Part shown: one piece after another, positions 1 through 11,056 of the stretch
How the letters are laid out: each line of letters begins with the position of its first letter
Position numbering within the stretch: the stretch's first letter is position 1
Assembly (NCBI GenBank): GCA_963575745.1
Contig: CAUYUJ010014208.1
Coordinates: 1-64,000 of the forward strand
Direction of reading: 5' to 3'
Length of the DNA: 64,000 nucleotides
Source of the DNA: Prorocentrum cordatum
Taxonomy: Eukaryota; Sar; Dinophyceae; Prorocentrales; Prorocentraceae
Position numbers and translations under genes: made by a program
The notes under the pieces: generated by a model
Seen by the model: only the letters and a program-made list of their open reading frames with translations
Database searches by the model: none
Told to the model about the DNA's origin: nothing

Positions 1-462
1 AGGCTTCGGGGAACATGATTCCGGACGCTGCGGAAGAGGTCTCCCAAGAATCTCTATTGGCAGCTCTGCTTGCCCCCGTTGTGGCTCTGTTGGGTGCCTT
101 TTGGGGCTCTCTTGGGCTGGCTTGTAGCTATCATGGGTCATCTTGGGTCCCTCTTGGGCCGTCTTGGGGCTCCTCGGGGTGGCACTGTGAAAACGTCGTC
201 GTCGTCGTCGCCGTTCGCCGATCGGCGGCGTCAACTGTTGTCGTCGTCGTCCATCGTCGTCGTCGTCGTCGGTCGCCGCCGTCTCCTCCTCCTCTCCTCC
301 TCCTCCTCCTCCTCCTCCTCCTAATCTGCCTCCTCTTCCTCTTCCTCCTCCTCCTCCTGAAATCATGTTCCCGGAGACGCTTCCGGGGACAGGATTTCGA
401 ACGATGCAGAAAAGACTGGGTCCAGGGTGGCTCTGCGCACGCGGACAGCGTCGCCGCCGTCG

Positions 463-579
463 GCATGGCCGTCGTCGTCGTCGCCGTCGATCGTCGATCG
501 GCGACGTCGACTGTTGTCATCGTCGTCTATCGTCGTCGTCGTCGGTCGTCGACCGTCGTCGTCGTCGTCGTCGTCGTCG

Positions 580-625
<46 letters not shown>

Positions 626-640
626 ATCACCGTCGCCGGT
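463..640 (+). repeat. (TCG)n microsatellite inside satellite monomer 1
   Basis: Near-continuous TCG triplets. Equivalent blocks lie at about 190-280, 1318-1445 and 2157-2250. They translate as runs of Ser, Arg or Val depending on frame. Confidence 0.9.
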
Positions 641-659
641 CGTCGTCGCCGATCGTCGA

Positions 660-780
660 TCGCCCTCGAGCCTCCTCCTCTCTCCCCCCCTCCTCCCCTC
701 CACTCCTCCTCCCCGCCTCCTCCTCCTTTTCCTTTTCCTCCTCCTCCTCCTCCTCCTCCTCCTCCTCCTTCGCCCTCTCC
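660..780 (+). repeat. (TCC)n-rich pyrimidine tract inside satellite monomer 1
   Basis: C/T-only DNA dominated by CTCCTC. Matching tracts occur at about 283-358, 1498-1622 and 2310-2412 in the other monomers. Confidence 0.88.
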
Positions 781-914
781 GTCTCCTCTGCGCGGAAGAA
801 ATCCAACAACATTTCGCGCAAATCAACGAACTATGGCCCTCTGGGCCTTTTGAACGTCCATTTAGGGCCTTTTGGGGCCGTCTTAGGGCCCTCTTGGGCG
901 TCGTGGGAACCAGG

Positions 915-952
915 AAATCATGTTCCCGGAGAGGCTTCTGGGAACATGATTT
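915..952. repeat. hairpin, copy 1 (AAATCATGTTCCC arms)
   Basis: Perfect 13-base arms AAATCATGTTCCC and GGGAACATGATTT around a 12-base loop. It occurs once per satellite monomer at the same relative place. Confidence 0.9.
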
Positions 953-1749
953 CGAAAGAGGCCCTCTTGGGCCTCCCTGAGGCCGTGTTGGGAGCCTCCT
1001 GGGCCAACTTTGGGGCCTCTTGGGCCGTCTTGGGGGTTCCGTGAGCCTCGCAGGACGACCGTTTTGGGCCGTCTTGGGCCCTCTTGGGTCTCTCTTGGGC
1101 TGTCTTGGGGCTCGGGGGCGTCTGGGGCACTATGAGGACCAAGCAAGCAAATATGCCGAAAACGTACGTTGTACAACGGGAATGGGCAGATTTTTTGCCT
1201 CTTGAAGGCCCTCTTCGGCCAGCTTCAAACCATCTCGGGCCCTCTTGAGGCGCTCTTGGACGTCTTGGGGCCCCCTTGGAGGCTGTCGGACAGCGTCGCC
1301 GCCGTCGGCGTGGCCGTCGTCGTCGTCGTCGCCGTCGATCATCGATCGGCGGCGTCGACTGTTGTCATCGTCGTCGATCGTCATCGGTCGTCGTCGTGGT
1401 CGTCGTCGTCGTCGTCGATGAATCACCGTCGTCGTCGTGTCGTCGTCGTCCGAATCACCATCGCCGGTCGTCGTCTCCGATCGTCGATCGCCCTCGAGCC
1501 TCCTCCTCCTCTCTCCCCCCCTCCTCCCCTCCACTCCTCCTCCCCGCCTCGTCCTTCTCCTCTTCCTCTTCCTCCTCCCCCTCCTTCTCCTCCTCCTCCT
1601 CCTTCGCCCTCTCCGTCTCCTCCGCGCGGAAGAGATTCAACAACATTGCGCGAAAATCAGCGAACTGTGGCCCTCTGGGAATTTTTGAATGTCATCTTAG
1701 GCCCTGTTGGGGCCGTCCTGGTGCCCTCTTGGGCGTCCTGGGAACCCGG

Positions 1750-1787
1750 AAATCATGTTCCCGGAGAAGCTTCTGGGAACATGATTT
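1750..1787. repeat. hairpin, copy 2
   Basis: Same 13-base perfect arms as the copy at 915, with a similar 12-base loop. Confidence 0.9.
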
Positions 1788-2194
1788 CGAACGAGGCCCT
1801 CTTGGGCTTCCCTAAGGCCGTCTTGGGGGCCTCCTGGGCTGGCTTTGGGGCCTTTTGGGCCGTCTTGGGCTGTCTTGGGGCTCCTCGGGGGCCACTCTGA
1901 GGACGAAGCAAGCGAGTATGCTGAAATTGTACGTTTTACAAGAGGGATGGGTAAAGTTCTGCCTCTTGAAGGCCCTCTTTGGGCCCCCTCGGCCATCTTC
2001 AAGTCATCTCGGGCCCTCTTGGGGCGCTCTTGGACGTCTTGGGGCCCTCTGGGGCCTCGATGAGGCTGTCTTGTATGCCTCTTGGGCTGTCACGCGGGCA
2101 GCGTCGCCGCCGTCGCCGTCGATCGTCGATCGGCGGCGTCGACTATTGTCATCGTCTTCGATCGTCGTCGTCGTCGGTCGTCGACCGTCGTCGA

Positions 2195-2245
<51 letters not shown>

Positions 2246-2546
2246 GCAATCACCGTCGCCGGCAATCACTGTCGCCGGTCGTCGTCGCCGATCGTCGATC
2301 GCCCTCGAGCCGCCTCCTCTCTCCCCCCCTCCTCCCCTCCACTCCTCCTCCCTGCCTCCTCCTGGTTCTCCTCTTCCTCCTCCTCCTCCTCCTCCTCCTT
2401 CGCCCTCTCCGTCTCCTCTGCGCGGAAGAAATCCAACAACATCTCACGCAAATCAACGAACTGTGGCCATCGGGGCCTTTTTGAAGGTCCTTTTAGGGCC
2501 CTTTTGGGGCCGTCCTGGGGCCCTCTTGGGCGTCCTAGGAACCCAG

Positions 2547-2584
2547 AAATCATGTTCCCGGAGAGGCTTCCGGGAACATGATTT
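2547..2584. repeat. hairpin, copy 3
   Basis: Same arms, extended inward by the GGA/TCC pairs, so the stem is longer than in the two earlier copies. Confidence 0.9.
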
Positions 2585-3277
2585 CGAAAGAGGCCCTCTT
2601 GGGCCTTCCTGAGGCCGTCTTGGGGGCCTCCTGGGCCGTCTTTGGGGCCTCTTGGGCCGTCTTGGGGGGGTTCCGTGAGCCTCACAGGACGACCCGTTTG
2701 GGCCGTCGTGGGCCCTCTTGGGTTTCTCTTGGGCTGTCTTGGGGCTCGGGGGCGTCTGGGGCACTGTGAGGACCAAGCAAACGAGTATGCTGAAAATGTA
2801 TGCTTTACGAATGGAAATAGGCCGGTGTTTGCCTCTTGAAGACCCTCTTGGGGCCCTCTTCGGCCATCTTCAAGCCATCTCGGGCCCTGTTGGGGCGCTC
2901 TTGAGCGTCTTGGGGCCCTCTTGGGCCTCGCTGAGGCTGTCTTGTGGGTCTCTTGGGCTGTCTTTGGGGCCTCATGGGCCGTCTTGGGCGGGTTCGTGGA
3001 CCCCACAGGACGCCCGGGGCGGCCATGCCAACCGGTGGCACCACCCCACCCCCGCCCCCGGGCCCCGTCCGTCTGTCCTACTGCTCCTCTCCAAACCCTC
3101 GTTCCCTAACCTCCCGATCATGTTCCCGGACCCCCGTCCCTTCCCCCCAGAGCACCGCAGCAGTAGGAAAGCGTTCCGAAACGGTGAGAAATCATGTTCC
3201 CGGAAAGCGTTCAAGAATATGAATCGTACGTCGTCCAAGGCGCCTCGGAAGGCGCAGAATACTCCTCCAAGGCGCGG

Positions 3278-3313
3278 AATCATGTTCCCGGACCGCCTTC
3301 CGGGAACATGATG
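3278..3313. repeat. hairpin, copy 4, outside the satellite
   Basis: Arms ATCATGTTCCCGG and CCGGGAACATGAT with a short loop. Solitary left arms also occur at about 362, 3118 and 3190, so the motif exists outside the tandem array. Confidence 0.85.
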
Positions 3314-4110
3314 GGGACGACCTCCTGAGGGCCTCCAGTGGGCCTCTTTGGGGCCTCTCGGAGGCCTGTGGGGCTCTCCTGGAGGCGTCTTGGGGCGCGC
3401 TCAGGGCCATTTTTGGGCATCTTGGGGGCCTCTGGGGGCCTTCGGGGAGGCTCTTGGGGGCCTCTTTGGGGCCTCTTGGGGCCTCGCGGGGCCCTCTTGG
3501 GGACCGCTGGGCTCGCTTAGGCAGTCTTGAAGCCCTGTCGGGGCATGGGGGCCTCTGGGGGCCTTCGGGGAGGCTCTTGGGGGCCTCTTTGGGGCCTCTT
3601 GGGGCCTCGCGGGGCCCTCTTGGGGACCGCTGGGCTCGCTTAGGCAGTCTTGAAGCCCTGTCGGGGCACTCCTGGAACCATCTTGGGCGGCTCCTGAGCC
3701 ATCTTGGGGCTCTCCTGGGCCGTCTTGGGACGATTTTTGGGGTCTCTTGGGCCGTCTTGGGGCGGTCTTGGGGGCCTCTAAGGCCGTCTTGGAGCGGTTT
3801 TGGGAGACTCTTGGACGGCCTTGGAGCGTCGGAACCCAGAAAAAGCGAGGAGGCCAAAAACCTCGAAAAAACGATACAAATCAACGATGTTGGCTTGTCG
3901 GGGCTCTCTTGGGAGGCCCCTTGGGATGCCTTCGGGGCCTCATGGAGCTCTCTTGGAACGTCTTCGGGCCTTCCTGGCCATTCTTGAGGCTATCTATGCG
4001 CGTCTTGGAGCGCTCGCGGGCCGTCTTGGGCGGTCTCGAACTGTTCCTGGCGGTCCCAGGGGCCCTCCGGAACGCTTCGGACGCTCCCGGGGGCGCCCTG
4101 CACCCCCCAT
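3300..4110 (+). repeat. CTTGGG-type GC-rich minisatellite
   Basis: Repeated words such as GGGGCCTCTTGGGG and GCCGTCTTGGGC at irregular 15-25 base spacing. The same words make up the non-triplet parts of the 0.8 kb satellite upstream. No protein family was recognised in any frame. Confidence 0.8.
3423..3668 (+). repeat. two identical-looking 123 bp tandem copies
   Basis: The segment from 3423 is repeated from 3546. Both copies carry the unusual word CTCGCTTAGGCAGTCTTGAA. The near absence of differences suggests a recent duplication within the older minisatellite. Confidence 0.9.
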
Positions 4111-4142
4111 GGAGATGACAGGCACCGCCCCGGGGCCCTACT

Positions 4143-4155
4143 TCGATATATTTCG

Positions 4156-4192
<37 letters not shown>

Positions 4193-4376
4193 ATATATAT
4201 ATTATATTATATGTATATATATCTATATAAATCGTGTATAGATGTGTATATGCATATCTGCATGTATATAATTATACATGTGTGTACATATGTGTATCAA
4301 TGTAAGTATAAGTATACATATGTTTATGTGTCTATGTATATATGCGTGTGTGTATATATATATATATATATATAGA
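4143..4376. repeat. AT-rich microsatellite (TA)n with ATGT interruptions
   Basis: Long TA runs at about 4150-4230 and 4355-4373, joined by TATG/TGTA-rich DNA. It is a sharp AT island in GC-rich surroundings. Confidence 0.92.
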
Positions 4377-4590
4377 TTCGGCCTTGGCGTTCGTCATGTT
4401 GTAGGACGTTTTCTTTGCCAGCCTTCCCCGGGGAGGGGTGTACCTCGCCAGCGCCTCCTCTCCTGGACCTGGACGGGCGGTTTCGCAACCTGTTGGAACG
4501 TACAGAGAATGCTCAACTCTTTGGGTTTCCCATGGTTTGTGGACATTTCTGGCTTCCTGGCGCGGACTCTAATCAAAATGGCCTTGGGAT
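4377..4590. other. unassigned DNA
   Basis: No recognisable protein, RNA or repeat was seen between the AT microsatellite and the inverted minisatellite. Confidence 0.4.
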
Positions 4591-4800
4591 GGCCCCCGAA
4601 GCTCCCACGAGTGATCCAAGAGGCCCAGGAGGCCCCATGAAGCCCCCCAAGAGGCCCCACAGAGGCTTCTAAGAGACGCCCGAGTCCAACAGGCTACCCC
4701 GAAGCACCCAAGACGCTCCAAGAGTTCCCAAGGATCACCAAGAGGCCTCCAATACGCCCCAAGAGGACCCCAAGAGACTCTCAAGAGATATCTGAAGAAA
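4590..4800 (-). repeat. CTTGGG-type minisatellite in inverted orientation
   Basis: Words such as CCAAGAGGCCCC are the reverse complement of those at 3300-4110. The two blocks flank the AT island. Confidence 0.75.
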
Positions 4801-5640
4801 CTCCAGGAAGCTCTGGCCTTTCTGCTCCTCTCCCCCTCCTCTTCCTCCTCTTCCTCCATTTCCTTATATGCCTGTTCCTCTTCCTCCTCCTCCCTTCATT
4901 CTCCCCTCTGTCCCCCCTCCTAGTCCGATTCCTCCTCCATCCTCCACTCTTGGGGTACGACGGCTTCTCCAGCCCATTCTTTTACTGCGTGCTCTTCTTA
5001 ATTAGGGCAACTCGCCTGGGATTCATTCCTGGATGCGCTGGTGGGTTTATTTGAAGCGTCAGGCGATACGTTACATATATGTATATTTACATATTTATAC
5101 ATAAAAAATTCGATGTATATGTCTATACCATATGTATGTATATATGTACAGTGGCATTACTTAGCTGCGATTCCACCGTGCATTCAGGGAGAACTTCCAA
5201 CCTGCAGATACTTTGAGTTGATGTTGGTTACCACTCGTACGTTGCACTTGGTACCGTCACATACAACGGCTTATACCTCGACAGCCAGGTATCGGACATT
5301 GGGTGTAGTGCTATACGCCAATGTCCTCAAAATACTAGGACGCACGATGGACATCATCAAACACATTCACAAACATGTCTCGGCAATGCCAAGCAAACAT
5401 CCGTATGGCAAGCGTCAAGAAACCCAGTCTGCATTCGAGGATACAAACTCCTTGTCGGAAGCATGCACGTGCAACGACATGCAAGTGGGTGCGCCACAAC
5501 GGGGTACCATGCGAAGCAAACCGTGGCGCCATATGTTTGCATGGCATACCGCCGCCCAGCATACCACGGCGTAGCAGCATCGAGCAACATCCAACAGCGT
5601 ATCATAGCGCAGCGCTGCATGGCCTCGGCGCGCCTCTAGC
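4801..5640. other. C/T tract, AT-rich patch and unassigned DNA
   Basis: A C/T-rich tract covers about 4820-4930 and an AT-rich patch about 5070-5150. A plus-strand open frame of about 177 codons (5041-5574) contains no motif I recognise, and opposite-strand frames are also open, so it is not called as a gene. Confidence 0.4.
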
Positions 5641-6929
5641 GTAGCATCGCATTTACACCGAAACCAGGTCTATCCCAATCGCTCGATCCACACTGCAAGT
5701 CGGGTATAAACTAAGTCGCATCGAATTAATAAATACTCAATGACAAACTCAGGCACTGCGACCAACAAGCTGACACCAAGACTCCAAGGAAGAGGGAGGG
5801 GGAAGAGGAGGCGCAAGGGACCGAGAGAGGGGAGAGATTCCTGGACGAACGTCCACAGGAAAGAACATCTCACGCGTGCGTAAACCACACATCACGACCA
5901 GCGGCGGAGGTGGTGCCCGCACAGAAACACTTCGCGAGCCAAGAGCTGGCACTCCGAGTAGGGCCGCCCGTTAGGATAGAGGGCCCGAGCCACATGGGTG
6001 AGCACCAAGTGCAACGGTTGCCAGTGCAACGCAGGGGAACGAGGGAGAGGAGGAGACAAAGGCAAGGGGCAGGGCAAACAACTGCGAGCAAATCGTAATC
6101 TAAAATGCATGTAGGGCCGCACATGGGGGGTGCAGGGGAACGGGGAGCCTCGAGACCAAACCGCTCCTGATGGTCCCGAGGCGGTGGACGTTGCCCCCGT
6201 GACCGGGAGGCAGCGCGGGTTGATGAATTCGACATGCAATTCGTGGTTGCGATCGGGCAGGGAGGAGGAAAGGGGGGAATGAGGAAAAGGGGGGAAGGAG
6301 GAAAGGAAGGGGGAAGAAAGCGTATACGCACTGAGCATTCTGGGACAGGATGATACTTTACCAGCGTGGTCTGCTGAGCTTCGAGCTGCCTCACTGCGAG
6401 AGGGAGCGAGGCCGAGACAGGCAGAGGAGACAGAAAGCAGGCAGGCCAGCATCAGCAGGGCTAGCCAGCTGGGAGGCGAGGGCACAAGGAAAAAATGGCA
6501 AGGGGAGAAATGGGCATCCTGTCCCAGCCCTTGCTCTATCGGGCGGAACAAAAAACGTGCGCGTAAGGACCTACGCTGTGCCCAAAGTGCGGGAGGAGGG
6601 ATGCGAGGAAACGCAGGGAGGTCAACTGCACGCTCTGGTTGAGCGTCCAAGCCTAGCAACGCTGTCCATGCCAACTTTCCTGGCACCAGCAAAGTGCTAC
6701 CACGATTCCATTGAGCAACCCGCTCGCACAATGGTTGAAGCAACGTGCAAGATATGAGACACAGGCCGGACGCGCCGCCCGCGTAGCTGTCCTTGCAGCG
6801 TCGCCAGAAACCAGCATGACCAGACCATGATTCCACGGAGGAAGGAGGCGAGGGAGGCAAGATGAGTAATCGAGGGAGGAAGAAGGGGGGAGGAGTGGCC
6901 ACCTCAGGTCACCGATCTGCGCGTCCAAC
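5641..6929. other. unassigned DNA with purine-rich patches
   Basis: GGGAGG-rich patches lie at about 5785-5850 and 6255-6315. A minus-strand frame at 5892-6902 is open for about 336 codons but is rich in Pro, Ser and Leu encoded by the purine patches and shows no domain. Confidence 0.4.
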
Positions 6930-7335
6930 TCATGGATGCTGGTGGTGCTTGCTGTTGCTCCCCACTGAGCTGCCGGTGGTCGTGCTGCTGGTCGCCGTCG
7001 CGCTGCTCAAAGGCCGCGCTGCTCGCCACACTGCACCTCTCACTTTTGGGCGGCGGGGTCCTGCTGCTGCTCCCCGCTGCGCTGCCGGGCGTCGCCCTGC
7101 TGGCCGCCGTGATGCTGCTCGCGCCGCGCCGCTCCCATGGCACGTCTCACCGGGCGTGGGCTCGTCGCGGCGTTCGGCAGCGGCACGTCTGGGGCCCGCG
7201 GTGATGCGCGGCCGCGGGGCGCAGAAACAACGACGAGTAAGGGACCTGCGGGACGTCCGGCCGTTGGCAGGTGGCTCGTGCCCATGGGGACTGCCGCGGC
7301 TGACGCCAACCCCCTCCGTCGGGAGGTTCACAGGA
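6930..7335 (+). repeat. short CTGCTGGT/GTCGTG-rich degenerate triplet tract
   Basis: Words such as GTCGTGCTGCTGGTCGCC recur with divergence. It resembles the longer tract at 8270-10250 and lies on the other side of the first ~700 bp repeat. Confidence 0.6.
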
Positions 7336-8243
7336 GCTGGCGCCCAGGCGGCTGGAGTGGGCGAACAGAAGGAGGAGGAGGAGGAGGAGGAGGACCAGTG
7401 CAAACCCAAGAGTCATCAACGATGCTGTAATTAACCCTCCCTCCAAGGTCCTTCTTCACAGGCCCCTACAACGGTTCACTTCCACTGAGGGAACAACATC
7501 GGTGGAAGACAACCGTTTGAAGACCCTGAAGCATGCCAAAACATTGTCCTCGCGATTCCAACGTCACGGATCAACCTGACTGTTGCGTCTTGGCGATCCT
7601 GAATCGTGCCGAAACGCCATTCCTGGGACTTCAGCACAACGAATCAACGTAACTGCTTCACCCTCATAATCCTGAACCCTTCTAAATCACCATTTCTGGC
7701 ACGCTGATCATGGGAATCCGTGAAACCCCTGGAACTTTGAAAAACGAATGTGCGCGTTGCTGAAGCGAGAGCGACATTATGAAAACCACCCGCCATCAGT
7801 CTGTGAAACTCTTACCAACTGATAAAACCAATGCGCGCGGCGCTACGGCGAGACCCCATTTTGAAAACCACCCGCCCTCAATCCGTGAAGCTCTTGCATT
7901 TTTTACGAGCGAATTTGCGCGGCGCTAAGGCGATAACCACATTTTGAAAACCACCCGCCCTCAATCCGTTAAGCTCTTGCAAATTTCTACAACGAATATG
8001 CGCGGCGCTAATGCGAGAGCCACATTTTCAAAATCACCTGCTCTCCATCTGTGAAGCTGTTGCCATTTTTTTAGCTTCGGGGTCATAAGTGGTGAGGAAG
8101 TCTCAGGCGAAACGCCAGGCCCGCCCTAAAAACTGGCCTCGGGGTGCGACAGGGAGAAATTATTCATAAGGAACAGGAATGGAGGAGGAGAAGAAGAAGC
8201 AGGAGGAGGAGGAGGAGGAGCTGGCGCCCAGGCGGGTGGCTGA
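7332..8243 (+). repeat. ~700 bp dispersed repeat, copy 1, with flanking direct repeats
   Basis: After a GGA run comes a conserved stretch beginning CCAGTG and containing CATCAACGATG, then several ~75-85 bp sub-repeats with GTGCGCGGCGCTAAGGCG and CATTTTGAAAACCACC. It ends with GGCTTCGGGGTGCGAC-like sequence and another GGA run. The word GGAGCTGGCGCCCAGGCGG lies on both outer sides (about 7332 and 8218). Homologous copies are at 43500-44185 and 44425-45100. No protein-coding signal was seen. Confidence 0.85.
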
Positions 8244-8269
8244 AAGAACTGCTGGCGCAAGTGGTCAGA

Positions 8270-10250
8270 ACAATCCACGTTGTCGTCCTGCTTGCCAACC
8301 TCGTCGACGTGCTGCTGTTTCCCGTCGTCGTGCTGCTGGGGTCCGTCCTGCGATCCGTCACCGTCATTCATTGGTCCGTAACGGTCCAGACCGTTACGGT
8401 TCGCTGTGGCATGACTGTGTGGGTAGCGCCTCCCAGAAACCAATGTGGCGAAAATCGCATCAGAGTTAGCGCCCAATGGTCAAATATGACCATAGATGCC
8501 AGGGCCGTTATCCTGCACAGATCTGCTCGTCGTCGTGTTGCTCACCGTCGTGCTGCTGTGTCAGTCGTTTCGCAACACGTCGTCGTACTGCTAGAGCAGG
8601 TCGCTCTGCTCAATGTCGTATCGTCCGCACTGTGTTGCTGGTGCCCGACATGTGAACCGAAACAGATTTCGGAGGCGAGGGTGCTGCTTTCCGACGTGCT
8701 GGTGGTATCGTATTCTGGGAACCTGTCTTGCATAGTCTCGTGCTACGGGTATCCATCGCTCTACACACGAATGGATGCCAGAGTCGCCCTCCGTCGTGCT
8801 GTTCAGCTCCGGAAAGCTTGGACCGAACGTGCTGCTAAACGTCGTGATGCTGGTGTCCGTCGGACTGCTCTTCGGGCCAAGTGTAGCGAAACGACGTCGT
8901 GCTCGTCAAACTGCTCGTCGCACTCGTGTGTCGAAGTGAGGCTGGTATGTTCCGTCGTGATGCTGGTCTCGGAGTCCCTGAGGTGGCGTTGAGGGTCGTA
9001 TTGCTGGTATCCGTCGTGTTGCACACGAAAGGATATCAGAACCGAAGGTGTTGCACTCTGGCGGACTGTTTTTCGCCGCGCCACACGAGCCCGTCGTGCG
9101 GCGCAACGTTGCACTGCTGTTTTCTGGGGTGCTGCGCCGGAATAGATGCTGGAATCGAGGGTGTTGCGCTCCATCGTACCATCCAAAGGCGTACTGCAAG
9201 AATCCGTCAACCTGCTGAATATCGTGCTCCTGTATTGCGTCATATTGCGTATGAGTCAATGTCGAATTCGAGGGTTCTGCACGCCGTCGTGCTGTTTACC
9301 GACGTGCCGCGGGGGCCCGTCTTGCTGCGCACTCTCGTGATTCTGGGACCTGAGTGTGGCGGCGGACTGGCAGATGTCAGAGCCGAGGCTGCTGTGCTCC
9401 TTCGCGTTGTCCAGCGCCCTACAGCGGGAACCCGACGCACTGCTGAGTGTCGCGCGGCTGGTGTCCGTCGTGCTACGCACGAGCGGATGTGGATTTCAGG
9501 GTCGAGGATGCTAGTCGCTGCCGAGCCGTCTAACGCTGTGCTGCGGGAGCCAAACATGGAGCGTGCTCATCGTTGCATTGCTGGTGGCGATCGTGCTCAC
9601 AAACGTCGTTCTGCTCATGCTCGTGCTGCGGATCCGCTCATCGGCGTGCTGCTCATTTTCGTGCTGCCAGTGGCTGCTTTGCTGATTGAAGCCAGTGCTG
9701 TTCGTCGCCGTCGTGCTGCTGGTCTCTGTCCGGGCGTCGTCGCGCAATTCATCGTCGTGCTGCTCGTCTCCGTCGCGCCGCGCGTAAGTGAATGTGCTGT
9801 CAGGCCCCGCCTCCTCGCAGCGTCGTCGCTCCAAGGGTGCCCGAGCCGCTCTTCGAACACGTGGCGGCCGTTGTATCCCAGGAGCTGCTGGCCGGCGTGC
9901 CCGTGCCGCTCAGTGGCGTCGCGCCGCTGGCAATGGAGCCGCTCGTCGAGCACGTGGAGGCTGTCGTGTCCTGGTCGCGCCATTCAGCGTCGTCGTGCGT
10001 AGGGTGCTGGAGCCGCTCGTCGACCTGGTGGTGGCCGTCGTACCCCTGAGGCTGCTGCTCGTCGTGGACGCGGCGCTCAGGGGCGCCGTGGCGCTGATGC
10101 CAGACGCTCGTCGAACTCGTGGTGGCCTTCGTAGCAGTCGTACCTCTGGGTCAGCTGGCCTTCGTTGTCGTGCCGCTAATGGTCGTCGTGCTGCTGGCAC
10201 AGGATTCTCTCGCCACACTCGTGGTGGCCGTCGGGTGCCGCATTGGGGCA
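8270..10250 (+). repeat. 2 kb degenerate GTCGTGCTGCT repeat tract
   Basis: CGTCGTGCTGCTGGT-like words recur irregularly, mixed with diverged spacers. Frames on both strands stay open for 100-370 codons because of the triplet bias. A plus frame at 8899-10002 is the longest but shows no domain. Confidence 0.75.
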
Positions 10251-10360
10251 GGGGGCGCGAAAGGTAGGAATAGTAAGGCGGTGGCGAAAAACACGGCCCG
10301 CCCCGACTCAGCTGGAAAAAATATTAGTAAGTGTGATACGTATCGCTCTGAAGCCCGAGG

Positions 10361-11056
10361 TCAATCTGCGATGGCGGCGACGGCAGAGAACAAGAAGATA
10401 AGGATAAAGCCGTTTTTGGGCTGTGGTGGAAAGAGTGTCAGATCCTGCGCGGGCGCGCCCAGTGAACCTTCGTTCGGCAAGAAGGCGCGACGCATGTCGT
10501 TCACCTGGTTCCCCAAGGGCACCAACGGCGGCGTCGGCAATGGGGTGGCTGGGGGCTCTGGGCTGCAGCGCGTGCTCAGGACCCTCAAAACTTTCTGCAC
10601 CCTCTGGCCGCTTCGCCAAAGCTCTGTTTGCTGGCGTCCACCGCCGCTGTCGAAGAGCAGCGTCCACTCGCGCACGTCACAGTAGATGGTGAAATGGCGA
10701 GACGGGTCCCAAAGCTTTCCGCGGTGGAGTTTGCTGACGTTCGACTTGCAGGCCACTTGCGAAAGCTCGCAGCCAGTAAAGCGCACGCAATGCACTTGCC
10801 CTCCTTCCGCCGCGTCGCGCTCTTCTGAGAAGGGTGCGGCGCGGACAGCTGGCCGCTGGAGACTCCAGCAGCCAGCCGCCAGCGGCCAGCCATTGCGTCG
10901 GCCGACCTGTCTCAGGTCCTCCCCGGTGCTTGCCTGGCGGGAGATGCGCTCCTCAGCCTGCGCAAAAAACGGGGCGAATAGCCTGCGTGGCCTACCATGG
11001 CACAGCGTGGCGCTGCATAGCCAGGCGCGGCACAGCACACGAAGGCCTCGCATCAA
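10361..11056 (-). CDS. candidate hypothetical open frame, 231 codons
   Basis: A minus-strand frame without simple repeats. Its middle part, around residues 95-125 with the words HFTIYCDVREW and LLFDSGGG, reads like ordinary globular protein. I recognise no family. A competing plus frame begins ATGGCGGCGACGGCAGAG at about 10370 and is also plausible for about 100 codons, so strand and reality are both uncertain. No clear splice sites decide between them. Confidence 0.25.
   Translation of the reverse strand: MMRGLRVLCRAWLCSATLCHGRPRRLFAPFFAQAEERISRQASTGEDLRQVGRRNGWPLAAGCWSLQRPAVRAAPFSEERDAAEGGQVHCVRFTGCELSQVACKSNVSKLHRGKLWDPSRHFTIYCDVREWTLLFDSGGGRQQTELWRSGQRVQKVLRVLSTRCSPEPPATPLPTPPLVPLGNQVNDMRRAFLPNEGSLGAPAQDLTLFPPQPKNGFILIFLFSAVAAIAD

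Larger units (their letters stand above)
1..2990 (+). repeat. ~0.8 kb satellite, three tandem copies plus a partial
   Basis: Three monomers start at about 447, 1297 and 2101, each with the same opening word GCGTCGCCGCCGTCG. Each holds, in order, a (TCG)n block, a C/T-rich block, a conserved stretch around a GCGCGGAAGA word, CTTGGG-type minisatellite, a hairpin and a second conserved stretch with GGACCAAGCAA. Spacing is about 850 then 804 bases. A partial copy precedes the first. The many long open frames here come from the triplet repeats and are not called as genes. Confidence 0.88.

Noticed and set aside
5892-6902. 336-codon minus frame
   Set aside because: It is low in complexity, with Pro/Ser/Leu runs from purine patches, and has no domain.
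8899-10002. 367-codon plus frame in the GTCGTGCTGCT tract
   Set aside because: It consists of repeat-derived Val, Leu and Arg-rich sequence, with frames on the other strand open as well.
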